Source of the DNA: Magnaporthiopsis rhizophila
Taxonomy: Eukaryota; Ascomycota; Sordariomycetes; Magnaporthales; Magnaporthaceae
Direction of reading: 5' to 3'
NCBI GenBank assembly: GCA_003049465.1
Contig: PYSS01000177.1
Coordinates: forward strand, 1-53,203
DNA length: 53,203 nucleotides
In this document: positions 20,101 to 33,147 of the stretch, piece by piece
Numbering within the stretch: the stretch's first letter is position 1
How the letters are laid out: the number at the start of each line of letters is the position of its first letter
The notes under the pieces: model-generated
The model's database searches: none
Told to the model about the DNA's origin: nothing
What the model saw: the letters and a program-made list of their open reading frames with translations, nothing else
Translations under genes and position numbers: made by a program

Positions 20101-21303
20101 AATTAAAAAACAAAAATAGTAAAGGATTACAACCAAAATTACAATCCGCCTGATAAATAAGCATGCTAATATTTAAAAAATGTTTTTAAAAAATATTATC
20201 AATATTGGAAACTGTTTTGGAAAAGTTTGGGAACAGGATTTCCGGAATACAAACCGTTTAATTACAAAATTAAGCTTAAATTAAAAGTATAATTTAATTA
20301 CCAAAAATTATACTGGTTAAACCCCAAATAGCAAAGATTATTATAAAAATAATTTGCGGAAAACCTGAAATAAGGTATTATTCGATTTTCGGATTTTCCT
20401 GTAGGATATAAAATATTTTTTGTTTTTAAAAAAAATGGAAAAAAACGGACATATATCGATTATTATCTGCTAAATAAGGTTATAATAAAGGATTAATATT
20501 TTTTATTTTTGATTAATAAATTATAAAATAAAATTAATAAAATTAAATGGTTTACGGCTTTGGATTTATATAAAGCATATAATTTATTAAAAATTAAGGA
20601 AAAAAATAAATAGAAAATTATTTTCCGAACCCGGTTAAAAATATATAAATTACTGGTGATAATTTTTGGGCTTACCAATATGCCAGTTATATTTTAACGG
20701 ATAAATAAATATATATTGCAAAAATATTGGGATATTTTTGCATTTATTTATCTAAATAATATTTTAATTTTTTTGGAAATGTTAAAAAAAAATAAAAAAT
20801 ATATATGCAAAATTTTGCAAAAGCTATAAAATGCAAAGCTTTTAATTAAGCCCGAGAAATATGCGTGGCATATATAAGAAATTATTTTTTTAAAATGTAT
20901 AATTATATTAGGTTAAATACGGATAAAACCTAAAAAAGTACAGGCTGTAAAGGAATAGCCCAAATTAACCAATATTAAAAAAATACAAGGTTTTTTGGGC
21001 TTTTTGAATTTTTATCAATAATTTATCCGGAATTTTAGCAAAATAATGCTTTTATTTACGAATTTTACCAAAAATAACCCCCAGTTTTATTAAAAGATGC
21101 AAAAATAAAAGGTTTTCGATCTATTAAAAAAAGCAATAATATAAAAGCCAGTGTTAGTTTTACCAGATTTAAATAAATTTTTCGAGGTTAAAATTAATAT
21201 GTTGGATTTTGCGATTAAAACCTAATTTAACCAATAAAATAATAACAAAAAGCTATATTTTTGTGCTTTTTTATTATATAAGTTTTACGGACCGGAACTG
21301 AAT
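17172..21303 (+). mobile_element. Ty3/gypsy element 5' part: gag, protease, RT (RIP-mutated, interrupted)
   Basis: Follows the LTR ending at 17171. Gag-like sequence runs about 17,240-19,000, including one 112-codon open frame (17973-18311) rich in Ile where Thr is likely ancestral. A protease end (LGFFW-like, then FNPLI) is near 19,790-19,830. RT is at about 20,380-20,960, where FPV..I.FVFKK.GKK and YLNNILIF can be read. RNase H begins at about 21,100. The frame is abandoned at 21303, where the LTR at 21304 begins. The RNase H region reappears at 33219-33306, overlapping by about 70 bp, so the two parts are not one simply interrupted copy. Confidence 0.7.
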
Positions 21304-21812
21304 TGTTACGACCACAGCTGGCAGGGGGCGGAAGGGCTGGGGCTAAACCCCCAGCGGGATACCTTTACCCCGCAGTTATGCAAGCCATGGGCCGAATAAT
21401 TAAGGCCAGGAGGGAGTTACGTAACTAGGCACTTACCTAAGCACGGGTAACATAACTGATATGTTTGCTATATAATATAGCAAACATAGCACGGTAATAT
21501 ATTCGTTATGCAATATAACAAATATAGCACGGTAATATATTCGCTATACAATATAGCAAATATAACACAAATATGGTAAAAAAAATTACGGATATATAAG
21601 GGAGGATTTTTATTGTGCTAAATAGTTCTTAACTAAGGGTTTGGCATCAGTTAGCCTAAATTAGCTCCAAAATAATCCTTTAGGCAAGCAAAATACAGAT
21701 AACTGTTTTACCAGACCCCCAGATCACATACAAGGCAACCTTGCACCCCAATACTGCTTAACACCGCCCTTAAATACCTTACCCTAAAAATAAAAGGCTT
21801 ATAATTGTAACA
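21304..21812 (+). repeat. 5' LTR of the 7.5-kb gypsy element
   Basis: TGTTACGACCACAGC at the start, ATAATTGTAACA at the end, 509 bp, the same length as the LTR at 28305. The centre carries three copies of a roughly 43-bp palindrome-rich unit (AATATATTCGTTATG, AACAAATATAGCACGGT). A TATATAAGGGAGG box lies near 21594. Confidence 0.9.
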
Positions 21813-24800
21813 TTTTAACTGATTCTGTTCAGCATTTACCGAAAATACAAGCAATAAGTAATTATATCAACCGCAGTTAAAAATATCAAAATTATTACCA
21901 TCGATAGCAAAAATTATAATAATCCTGCCATTATTTTAAAAATTCTTATCAAAAAGTTCGAAAAACTCAAAAAACAGCCCAAAACCACTCCAATTTACAA
22001 ATTCCCCACCCCAAACAAATATAATAGGAAGGAAAATAAGCTTAAAACTTTTCTTACAAAATATAAAAGCTATTTTAAGTTTTATCAGGATAATTTCCAA
22101 AACGATTACCAAAAAATAGCTTATACCGCTATTTGTTTCAATAATAAAGTTAAGGACTGGTTTAAACCTGTATGGGCCGATTATTTTAAAAAAAATAACA
22201 AATTAAACAAATTTACCAAATTTGGTATTTGCGGATTTTAATAAGTTCGGCGAAAAAATTGCCAAAATATTTGGGCAGGTGGATAAAAAAAAAATGGCCG
22301 AAAAAAAGCTATTTTAATTACGCCAAAAAGGACCAGTATTTATTTATACCGCCAAATTTCAGCAATTAGTTAATAAATTTAATTGAACAAAAAATACCAA
22401 AATATTTCAGTTTTATTAAAAATTAAAAAATAATGTGAAAAATAAACTGGCCAAAAAAAAGGCCCAAAAATTTTGTTAATTATATTACTAAAAATATTTA
22501 TATTAGTAATAAGCTATATAAACGATACCTGAAGAAAAAGGTTTAGTAATTTCAGCCAGTACGATAAAATAATAAAATAAACCAGAAAAAAGCCAAACAG
22601 TAACAATTTATTATATATGGGACACATTTAGGATTTATAAATTTATTTGCAAAAATTATATACTTTTAGCAGTAAAAAAAACCGCACAAAAAATAAAAAT
22701 ATATTAAATAACAAAATGCCAAAAACAAAAAATGCTTTAAATACAAATAATAGGGATATATTAAAAAAAATTATCCTTAAAAATAATAATTAGCAATTAT
22801 TTAATATATAAATCAGAAAAATAACCTATATTTAGAAATATTATTTAGCTGGATATACTGCTTTAATAATGGATATTATATGCACAAATTGGATAAAAAC
22901 AGATTAAATTAGTACTTTTAACAAAAGCTGGCAACCATTTAACAAATTAACAAATTATAATTTTTAAAAAAAAAAATTAAAAACCAGGAAAAAAAAAGTT
23001 TAAAAGGAACAGGGCAGTTATATTAGTTTAATAAGGCACCAATAAATTTTAAAAATAAAAAATTTGCCCGGGATCCTACCACGGTACTATTGGAAAAATA
23101 AAATGCATTTTAATAGGTTTTATTAATATTTAAAAGGTTATTAATCCAAAAAAAAGTATCGAATATTTCGGTTAAAAATAAAAAAGGAAATTTTAATTAA
23201 AAACTGCTTGGATAAATATATTTAACCAAAAAGCGGAAAAATAAAAATTTCAAATTAAGGAAATTTTGGGCATCCGCAAAAAAAAACCCCAAAAAATATA
23301 AAAAATAGCGCACAAATATAATAAATAAAAAAAAAATATATATTATGCTTAAGGATAAAAATGGAGCATCCTATTAAAAAATTTACACTTATACCTATAA
23401 AGTGCCGGTGTACTTATCATTCGAAATATGGCCCAATAATTCGAAAAAACCCGAAAATTGCAAACTGTACCGCAAAATGCCCGTAATAAAAAATAATAAT
23501 CGGTATTTAAATTAAGGCCGAAATAATTAAACTATTATTTATTATGGGAAAAATATACACCAAATACGGTATTAAAAAAACGATCCGTTTTTATACTAGC
23601 AGGATTATATAATTAGTGGGGATTATAAAAATTTGGCGGTAAACAGTCCGGGGCACACAGGAATTTTTTAAGCAAAATATTTATATTACGCTTATAATAA
23701 TTACCTGCCTAAAAAGTTAAAAAACGATTAATTTCCAGTAAGGAATAGCAAAAAATTTTAAGGCTTGCTAAAATAAAAATAGCAATTACCCAAATGGCAA
23801 ATTATATTACGCAATTATATTAAAAAAACAGCAATATTTGCCTTAATATTTTATTATTTTATAATATATATAGCAGGATTATTATTGCATTATGTTTGTA
23901 AAAAACCAAAATACAAATTTTATACCGAAAAAAAGGCTAAAAATTAGCAAATTGGATAATTTTACCCAGGTTACCAGTATAAGCCAAAAAATTAGGGTAT
24001 TTTACCGGAACAAAGGTTTGGTATAAATAAAAAAAAATAAATTAAAAGGATCCTAGCAAAAATTACGGCAAATTATTTATTTTATATTAAAAAGGTGGTT
24101 AAATAACAAGGATAATAATTAATAATAATAATCGATTGCGGATTTAACAGGAATTATATTGCACCAAAAATAATAATAAGGTATAATATACCGATATATC
24201 GAAAATAATAATTATACAGTTTTAAAACCGTGAAAAAAAAACCAGTTATTTATAACAGTAAAATAATTAATTTGAAAATAAAACGATTTAGGTTCGAAAT
24301 TATAAGGAAAATTTATAAGGTTATTCTGAATATTATAAATATAAAAGGAAAAAATTTAATTTTGGGTTTTTTTTGGTTTAAAAAATTTAATCCTTTAATA
24401 AATTGGGTTTCGGAGGAAATTTAATAAAGGAAATTATTATCGGAAAATAAAAAAGCTTAATAATTACAGGCCCCGAACTATAAAAAACAAAAGCCAGATA
24501 AAATTGTTATAATAATAGCAAAATTTAGCAATTAATTTTAGCAAACTGTACCGATAAAATTATATTTATCAGGCAATATTAGCCTTGATAACAAAAAATC
24601 CCAAAAATAAAAGGCGGGTTATAAAAAAAAATATTATTAAAATTATAACCCAAAAAAATAATACAATTAAGGATAAAGGTTCAAAAATAAAAATAATAAA
24701 AAATTAAGGCTAAAATTATAATCCGCCTAATAAATAAGCGCGCCAGTATTTGAAAAATATCCCCAAAAAATATTATAAATATTGGAAATTGTTCCAGAAA

Positions 24801-26274
24801 AACCTGAAAACCGTATTTTTAAAATATGGGCCGTTCAATTATAAAATTAAGCTTAAACCAGAAATATAACTTAATTATCAAAAATTGTACCGGTTAAACC
24901 CTAAATAACAAAAATTATTGCAAGAATAATTTGCGGAAAATTTACAAAAAAGTATTATCCGATTTTCGGATTTTTCAGTGGGATACGGAATTTTGTTTGT
25001 TTTAAAAAAAACGGAAAAAAACGGATGTATATCGATTATTATCCGCTAAATAAGGCTATAATAAAGGATCAGTATTTTTTGCTTTTTATCGATAAGTTAT
25101 AAACAAATTCGGTAAAGCTAAATGGTTTATAGTTTTGGATTTATACAAAAAATATAGCTTATTAAAGATAAAAAAAGGAAACGAATAAAAAATTACCTTT
25201 TAAATTTGGCTGGGAATGTACAAATTATTAATGATAATTTTTAGGTTTATTAATATGCCAGCCATTTTTCAAAAAATAATTAATTATATATTACAAAAAT
25301 ATTTGGATATTTGTGCATTTGCTTATTTAAATAATATCCTGGTTTTTTCAGAAATATTAGAAAAATATAAAAAATATATGCATAAGGTTTTGTAAAAATT
25401 GTAAAATGCAAAATTTTTAATTAAACCCGAGAAATATGCGTAACATATACAAAAAATTATTTTTTTAAGGTATATAATTATACCGGGTTAAATACGGATA
25501 AAACCCAAAAAGGTACAGGTTATAAAAAAATAGCCCAGATTGATTAATGTTAAAAAAGTACAAGGTTTTTTGGATTTTTTAAATTTTTACTAATAATTTA
25601 TCCGGAATTTTAGCAAATTAGCCTTTTTATTTATAAATTTTACCAAAAATAACCACCAGTTTTATTAGGAAATGTAAAAATAAAAGGTTTTTAACCTGTT
25701 AAAAAAAGTTATAATATAAAAGCCAATATTAATTTTACCAAACCCAAATAAACTTTTCGAAATCGAAACCGATATATTAAATTTTGCAATTAGGGTATAA
25801 TTTAATCAAAAAAATAATAATGGAAAATTATATTTTTGTGCTTTTTTATTGCATAAATTTAATAAACCGGAATTAAATTATCCGATCTATAATAAAAAGT
25901 TTATAATTATTATTTGAGTATTAGAAAAATGAAGGATATATTTGTGCCAGGTAAATTATTAGGTTATAATTTATATAAATTATAAAAATTTTGCGCATTT
26001 TATTATTTGTTAAATGCTAAATAAATAATAAATCCGGTAAAATTAGTTTTTTCAGAATTATAATTTACGAATTAAATATAAAAAAGGTTTGGAAAACAAA
26101 TAAGCGAATGTTTTAAACCGCCGATTGGATCACAAAAATAAAATACCGTTAAAAATGCACACGGTTTTAATATAAAAACCAAACGGATTTTTGGTTTCAG
26201 TATAATAAGTGCTAGTAAAAACTGTATTTTAAAAAAAATAAACCCCCGAAAAAATCCAATAAATTTATAGCCAA

Positions 26275-26778
26275 ATGGCCCATAATTATCAGGAAATAAC
26301 CAAAACTTGGAAAAAATTGCAGCAGTATCACGGGTTTAAAAAAACCCGAGTTATAATTCGGAAAATAATAAAAAAATGCAAAAATTGCGCTAAAAATAAA
26401 GCTAGCAGGCACAAACCTTACAAATTATTTCAGCTTTTATTAGTGTTTAGTAAGGTATAGCAAAAAGTTATGATAGATTTTGTGGTTAAGCTTTCCAAAT
26501 CGAAAAAGCCCCTGATAAATATCCAATATAATAGTATTTTAATAATAATAAACAGGTTTACTAAATATACTTTATTTTTATTTTATAAAAAAAGCAGTAA
26601 TATTATAAAACTGGTATATATTTTTATTAAAAATGTAATATTAAAATACGGAATATCCGATAAATTAATTACGAATCGAGATAAATTATTTATAAGCAAA
26701 TTTTGGAGGATTTTAATGGTCAAATTTGAAATAAAGCACGTATTATTAACAGTTTATTATCCCAAAACGGATGGATAA
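26275..26778 (+). pseudogene. Integrase region (zinc finger plus catalytic core), broken
   Basis: Two consecutive open stretches. The first has the HHCC finger: H in AHNYQE, H in YHGFKK, then CKNCAKNKASRHKPY. The second has the first catalytic Asp in MIDFVVK and the second in TNRDK, where the family usually has SDRD. The last open codons read YYPKTDG just before a TAA in place of the usual Gln. A TAG at 26458 separates the two. This is the best-preserved integrase in the window. Confidence 0.8.
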
Positions 26779-27685
26779 ATAAAACGGATAAACCAAATTA
26801 TAAAGCAGTATTTATATTATTATATTAATTATAAATAAATTAATTGGGTATAATTATTTTTATAGCCTAATTTGCTTATAATAGTTTAATATACAAAAGT
26901 ATAAAAATTACCCTATTTTTTGCAAATTATAGGTTTATATTTATAATATATAAAAAACCTAAAATAAAAAGGAATATTTTAGTAGCGGAAATACAGGTTA
27001 CCAAAATAACCAAATTATATAAACATTTGCAAAAAAAGCTTAAAAAGCTTCGGAAATGCATATTTACCCAGATAAATAAAAAAAAGCTCGAAAAATCAAC
27101 TTTTAAAAAAAAAATAATGTTTATCTTTTGCGCCGCAATATTAAAACAAAACGGCCAAATAATAAGCTGGATTATAAAAAATTCGGACCGTTTAAAGTTA
27201 AAAGGGTGATTTTGCCAGTTAATTATAAACTTTAATTACCGCCAATTATAAAAATCCACCCTATTTTTTACGTTTTTTTGCTAAAACCGGCATTGCCTGG
27301 TTCGAAAAGCATAAAGTTAATAAAAATCGACCCGAACCAAAAGTGGAAAATTAAAAAGGGTTTTAATAACAAAATACGTTATTATAAGCGGTGGTATTTG
27401 GTTAAATGGGCAGGGTACAAACACAAGCATAATATATAAAAAAAAAACGAACCTTATAAATTGCCAAAAAGTTTTACGGAAATATCGGTAAGGGCAATTA
27501 TAAAAAAGTTAGCAAATAAAAAAAAAAAAAAAAGTTGCATTGGAAAACGAACCCAAAACTTTTTAATAAGGATCGAAATGCGTTATTATTGCGCTATATA
27601 ACCTAAAAAAATTATTAAAAGCTATTAATTTATTCGGTTAAAAAAAGGCAAGCAGGTTAAGGTTCGGATTAACCCCAAGCCTGTT

Positions 27686-27829
27686 CTAACCAGGAGGTAA
27701 AAAAGGGAAATCGGGGGCCAGCAGGTTTGGAGGTGCGGCAGGGGCTTGCACGGCCGCTTTTTCGGCCTTCTTTTGCTCGACCCGCTCCAATTCCTCCACA
27801 GCATCAATTTTATAACGGATTATACGCAT
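27686..27829 (-). CDS. Small antisense frame in the gypsy 3' region, conserved across copies
   Basis: 47 codons from ATG at 27829: MRIIRYKIDAVEELERVEQ then KKAEKAAVQAPAAPPNLLAP and a short tail to TAG. Related antisense peptides occur at the same place in other copies: KELERIEQKKAEKAAV (50783-50860), KELERIKQKEKAAKMAAFAP (about 13,850-13,910), NIKELEQIKRKKAEKAA (about 35,210-35,260, minus) and EKLEYIEQKEAVRADLPV (within 44018-44224, minus). The segment is less AT-biased than its surroundings. The sense strand here is also partly open, so coding on this strand is not proven. Function unknown; a short charged helix is likely. Confidence 0.35.
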   Translation of the reverse strand: MRIIRYKIDAVEELERVEQKKAEKAAVQAPAAPPNLLAPDFPFLPPG

Positions 27830-28304
27830 TTTTTTTTTAAACCACATTTTTTTTTATTTCCAAAAATGCTCAATTTTTATATCGATAAAATAACGCTTTT
27901 TTTTAGCAGTTTTTAATTCGGATTTAAATTTAAAATATTAATAATTAAGCTTTTAAAGCTACTTTTAAAAGGGACCCAACATATTATACCAAAATTGCCT
28001 TTGGCGAATATATTTAATATAACAGGATAAATCTCGAGGAAAAATTTTGCAGCGAGTGCGGCCCTGGGTTTTACAAGAAAAATAAAAAGGCATATTAAAG
28101 GGATTTTCGAAAAAAACGGAAAGAAATTTGTCACGGCGAACCGAAAATGAAATAAGGGTTTTTTGTTTTTGCACCTAACCAAATATTTTGTTAAAAAAAA
28201 AAGAACAAAAGGTGGTAAGAAAAAAAAGTATTTATTACCGATAAAAGGACGGGATTGCAGGGTTTTTTTGGCCAAAGGGATTTGGCCTAGAAAGGGAAAC
28301 CTGG

Positions 28305-28813
28305 TATTATAACTATAGCTGGCAGAAGGCGGAAGGGCTGGGGCTAAACCCTTAACGGGATATTTTTATCCCGCAATTATGCAAGCCATAAGCCGAATAA
28401 TTAAGGCCAGGAGGGAGTTACGTAACTAAATATTTACTTAAGTACGGATAATATAACTGATATATTTGTTATATGATATAGCAAATATAGCACAGTGATA
28501 TGTTCGTTATACGATATAGCAGATATAGCACGGTGATATATTTGTTATACGATATAGCAAATATAGCACGGATATGGTAAGGGAAACTACGGGTATATAA
28601 GGGAGGATTTTTATTGTGCTAGGTAGTTTTTGATTGAGGCTTTGGCATTAGTTAACCTAAGTTAGCTTTAAGGCAATCCTTTGGGCAAGCAAAATACAGA
28701 CAACTGTTTTACCAGACCCCCAGATCACGTGCGAGGCGACCTTGCACCCCAGTACTGCTCAACACCGCCCCTAGGTGCCCTACCCTAGGAGCAGAAGGCC
28801 TGTGATTGTAATA
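28305..28813 (+). repeat. 3' LTR of the 7.5-kb gypsy element
   Basis: Starts TATTATAACTATAGC (RIP form of TGTTACGACCACAGC), ends GATTGTAATA, 509 bp, same three central repeats as the 21304 LTR. Differences from that LTR are mostly transitions. Confidence 0.85.
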
Positions 28814-31584
28814 ATGCTTTAATTTTGCCTCCATCAGGAAAAGCACCTTTATAATCGGTTAATTAGTTAAATATAAGGCGCCTGGGTGGCTAACCTTGTT
28901 AAAAAAAAACCATGGGTGGCCAAATTTTCTAATAATCGGAATGCGCTTACCGAGTTTTATTACAAGCTTATTATGCATATTATCAAAATAAATACCTAAT
29001 TGGTCCATATTTTTAAAATATAGCAGGAAAAAGGTATATATCGGAACCATATGAAAAATAATCGATCCAATTAAAATCTTTAGCATAATCTTCCCAAAAC
29101 TAAACAGGGTATTTCCTAAACCAAAACGAACATAATATTTAGCTTTGCCAGTGGTTAATTAAAAATTAGGCAAAAAATATTGCAGTGCTCGAAATTGCAT
29201 AAGGCTGGCGGTTGAAATTTTAGCTGCTCCTGTGTTTAAAATAATGCTGCACTATTTATCTCCGTTAAAAAATATATATTATTGCAATGCCTGTTTTTAA
29301 TTATTCCTATTCTGGTCCTTATTTAATCGTTGTGGGAAATAGGCCTGGAGGTGGTGCCGGAAAGCCTTATCGGCAAAATAATTTGCAATGGCAGTAATAA
29401 AAAGTGCATTGATAACGTTCCTCCTTTATCGTTATTTAACTAATTGTTGGGCTTTAATATTAATTAAGCCTGCAAATTATCTGCAGGTTTATCGTTATCC
29501 TTATTACTATTTTTTTTATATTTAAAAAGGAATTGTGCAAAGCTTTTCTTTTAATTGCCACATTTTTGGCAAATATTTTTCCAGCACTTTTTTGTATTTT
29601 ATTATTTCTCCGGTGTGTATCGTATTAAACGGTAGCCGTGCTTAGCACAAATCCAGTATTTGTTTTTGGAGCTATAAAAGTGCATTTTCCGGGGGCCTTT
29701 GCTGTTCCATCTGCCAGTATAATGCTTGTTTCTGAAATTCTTTTCGAATTTGCATTTGATAAAATAATTGCTATAAATAGTAATGTTCTTTTTTATTTGC
29801 ATAGTGCTGCAAAATTGGAAAACCAGGCCTTTAAATATTTTTTTGGACATAAAAGGGCTATTTTAAGTTTAGGCACTTCCTAAACTGCACGGAGAATACT
29901 TGTAACCAGTTGGTAATTTTGCTGATAATCAGGGCCTAAAACTTATTAACAAATTTAAAATTTATCCAAAAAAATCTGAAATATTTCCATTTTATTTTTG
30001 CCTGCGTTTGCACTTTTGAAACTGACAATTTGGAATATAATCAAGTTTCAATCCGTATAATACTGTTATTTATTAATTTTTATATCGAAATATTCCTTAA
30101 ACTTTAGGTAAATTTTTTTAAAAATACAGCCCCTGCCTATAATCTGGATAAAATAAGCTTTGGTTTAACCCGTAAAGATTAATAAAAAAACGCATAAAAT
30201 TATAAAAAGGGGATATTAAGCGCTTTATAGGTATCTGTAAAAATCAGAACTTTATTATCCAAAATATCGTACTATTTTCCGGAATATTTGTGTGCTTTAT
30301 TATACATATTTCTAAATGTTTTTACCAAACTTGTATCAAATAATACATTAGCCGTATCCAATGGTGGAAGCATTTGGTACGGGTTAGTAATTTGGCTTTT
30401 TGCCCGGTCCTGGGCCAAAAATTTCCGGTAATAATAACCAAATATATAGCTTGCCATGGCTAAAAATCGGTTTTTTTAATTTAGCGGATCAGGAAAATGG
30501 ATTTTAGCTGATCGATTAATCCTTGGTTTGGAAAGGGGCTATTGCAGGGTTACCGATATTTAATCCCTTTTGCAATAATTATAAGGATTAAGGGAATAGT
30601 TATTTGGAAATGGCCGTTTTTATTTAGGGATTGGAAAATAAAAATGGTACTGCGGCTAATTTTTGCTCTGGTAACAGATTGTTCCGTTATAAAAATAATT
30701 ATTGCATTTTAGCTTATACGCTAATTTGTTTAAGGGATTTCCGGTTAACCGTTTTGTGCTAAATTGGGTATTGTATATTTCCGCCTAAGCCGATAATTTT
30801 GCAGGTAAAATTGTAATTTTAAGGGTTTTGCCTTTATTTTAATAATTTATTGTTAAGGGTATTGCTATTCCCCCGATTGCCAGTTTTTAAGCATTATTTA
30901 TATTGGTTATTAGCCAATCCAGCCTTAAAATATTTTTTTGATTGTTTTTGCCAGGAACCCTAATTTTGCGCTTTGTTAAAAATTTGATCAAAGCTTACAA
31001 AATCCGTTTATCAAGGTTATTTATAATTTTCAGGAACAATATGTCGAAATTTTTAAAAAATGCTGATAGGAAAAGTTTGCCGTTTTGATGGTAATTGTTA
31101 AGCATAAACTTAAAAATCCAAACGTGGATCCGTTTTATAAAAGCACTGTTAAATATTTTTTTAAATTTATAATTTATCTGCTGCAAAAATTTCAAATCGC
31201 AAATATCAAAAATCTTTTTGCTAATCCCTAAAGGTTTAAATAATTCTGTGATAAAATTTTATGGGTAAGTTTCTTTTTGATCGGGAACCCTTTCGGAACT
31301 ATTCTTTGGTACTCCGAACATTTTATCGGTGGTGCTTATTTAACTATCGAAATCTTATTAAAATAACCGTAACTATTATTTTGGTAAATAAATAAACAAA
31401 TTTGCCTCGGGGTAATCTTCTGATCCAAAGGCCCACAAAAGCTGGAAAACTGATAATTTAGTCCATTCCGGGGATTATATAACATTTTTTGCTAAGCTTA
31501 TAAAATCTCCTCAATTGGATTTTATCCTTTCTGCTCGCAATAGAGGCCAGCTGGGAAAAGGATTTATTTGCCTAACAAATATGC
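28814..31584 (-). mobile_element. Copia-like retrotransposon fragment: gag, zinc knuckle, protease/GAG-pre-integrase start (RIP-mutated)
   Basis: Minus strand, downstream of the LTR at 31585-32025. A gag segment at 30272-30457 reads FLAQDRAKSQITNPYQMLPP then LDTANVLFDTSLVKTFRNMY. A decayed zinc knuckle near 29,602-29,665 reads KYWICAKHGYRLIRYTPE, matching C..C....H-type knuckles with Cys to Tyr changes. 28859-29086 reads MDQLGIYFDNMHNKLVIKLG then IPIIRKFGHPWFF, the stretch before the GAG-pre-integrase motif. I recall this arrangement from fungal retrotransposon polyproteins; assignment to Copia is from memory. Sequence ends at 28814 against the gypsy 3' LTR, so RT and integrase are missing. 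Confidence 0.6.
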
Positions 31585-32025
31585 TGTCAAGCGGAGAAAA
31601 AGCATTCCTTTGCTCCTAAATCTTTTATTAACCTTATCCCTAAATCTTAAAAATCCGACGGGTAAATATTTAGCGCTAAATCCTCTACCTAACCATCTGT
31701 GTTGCTTTTCGAGCAACACTGATCAGTATTGGCAGGAAAAGATTTTTTCTATTCAATTGGCTCGGAAATCTCCAAAAAGGGTGAATAATAATTTTTATAA
31801 TCTGGAAAAGTCCTATAATTGTGCACACCGAAAAAGGAATCTATCTGCCTAAAAAAAGGCACAGGATTGCCCTTTTATAGCTTGGAGGCGATCACCCAAA
31901 GGGTGATCTGCCGCTCCAGCCGCACAGGCCGGTTGGCTTGTGCGGGATCCAAAGGGGCCCCAAAGGGTCCCTCCATTCCGTCCTCCTTTTCCGGATCGCA
32001 CGCGCACAGAATGCTTATTCCGACA
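31585..32025 (-). repeat. LTR of the Copia-like element, GC-rich half with hairpins
   Basis: On the minus strand it starts TGTCGGAATAAGCATTCTG and ends CCGCTTGACA, 441 bp. A TATAAAAGGG box is at 31871-31880 (minus). A perfect hairpin, GATCACCC-AAA-GGGTGATC, lies at 31890-31908, and CCGCACA/TGTGCGG arms at about 31919-31944. The U3 part (31,861-32,020) is GC-rich, in contrast to the RIP-mutated surroundings. Confidence 0.7.
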
Positions 32026-32697
32026 GTTTAATTATTTTGGCCCCAATTCAAATGCTGTGTGTTATTTTTTATTACGGGCATTTTGCTTTATAATTTGCAA
32101 TTTTCAGATTTTTTTAAATTATTAGGCTATATTTTAAATAATAAATATATTGGCACAATATAAGTATAAATATAAATCCTTGAATAAGGCACCTTATTTT
32201 GGTTTCCAAATATAATATATATTTTCCCATATTTGCTATTATAGCATGCCGTTTTTTAGGTTTGTTAGGTTCAGTTTTTGCGGATGGCCAAAATTTGCCT
32301 GACTCAAAATTTTTTTTTGGCCTTTTGGTTAAATATATTTATTTTAATAATTTTTGGTCGATTTTGGTATCGTGTTAAAATTTTCTTTTTTGCTGGAAAT
32401 ATTTGGTACTTTTTTTAAATTGAGAATTTTTTAAAAATTGCCAAAGCTGGTTAAAAAATGCGCCGTTTTTTTACAGGGTTTTAATAGCATTTTCAATAGG
32501 CATACTGGCCGATTCCGGTGCTTTTTGCTTTTTTAATCCTTAAAATTCGATTGTTATAAATATTTTGTTTAACTAAAACGATTATTTTAAACCATTATTT
32601 TTAAATTTTTGGGGTTTTTATTTTTTTATTTGGTTATAATTGATATAATTATTTATTATTTATATTTCCGGTAAATGCTAAACATGATCAGTTAAAA
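32026..32697 (-). mobile_element. Gypsy leader and gag remnant, internally deleted
   Basis: Read minus from 32697: TTTTAACTGATCATG, the same leader as after the other 5' LTRs, then sequence matching the gag segment near 39,560-39,750 (KSTKYFQQKRKF, LTKRPKKNFESGKFW). About 1 kb of gag between these is missing. The left end abuts the Copia-like LTR. Confidence 0.6.
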
Positions 32698-33147
32698 TAT
32701 TATAATTACAGGCCTTTTATTTTTAGGGTAAAATATTTAGGGGCGGTGTTAAGCAGTACTGGTTTTGCAAAATCGCCTTATAAATAACCTAGGGTTTGGT
32801 AAAAATATTATTTGTTATTATTTGCCCAAAGGAATATTTAGAGCTAATTTAGGTTAATTAGTACCAAGGCTTTAGCCAAAATTACCTTTAAACAGGACAG
32901 GAATATCTTTTTATATATTTGTAACTTTTTCGTGTTATGCCTGTGTTATGTGTGCTATATTTATAATAAATATAGCACCTGGCTTTGGCGTGCTATATGT
33001 GTTATATTTATAGTAAATATAGCACCTGGCCTTAGGTAAGCTTGTTACGTGATCCCTGGTACTTTGGCTTTTGCGATTGCGTGGTAGAGGCGTCCCGTTG
33101 GGGCCTAGCCTCCCAACCCCTCTGTCCAGCTGGCCTTGGTTGTAACA
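32698..33147 (-). repeat. LTR, 5' LTR of a minus-strand gypsy remnant
   Basis: Plus strand starts TATTATAATTACAGGCC and ends GGTTGTAACA, 450 bp. The centre carries the two-copy GCTATATTTATAATAAATAT palindromes of the 16719 LTR type, in reverse orientation. Confidence 0.85.

Larger units (their letters stand above)
21304..28813 (+). mobile_element. Near-complete Ty3/gypsy chromodomain retrotransposon, RIP-inactivated
   Basis: Two 509-bp LTRs enclose gag (about 21,880-23,900), protease (LILGFFWFKKFNPLINW near 24,350), RT (about 24,960-25,620, YLNNILVFS), RNase H (about 25,680-26,050), integrase and chromodomain. The integrase zinc finger is at 26275-26460 (HNYQEITKTW...CKNCAKNKASRHKPY) and its core at 26470-26778 (DFVVKLSKS..., then TNRDKLFISKFW, then YYPKTDG). 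The chromodomain at about 27,396-27,480 reads WYLVKWAGYKHKHNI. Order PR-RT-RH-INT-chromo marks a chromovirus-type Ty3/gypsy element. Many TAA/TAG stops make it non-autonomous. Flanks (TGAAT left, ATGCT right) do not match, so the site has been rearranged since insertion. Confidence 0.85.
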
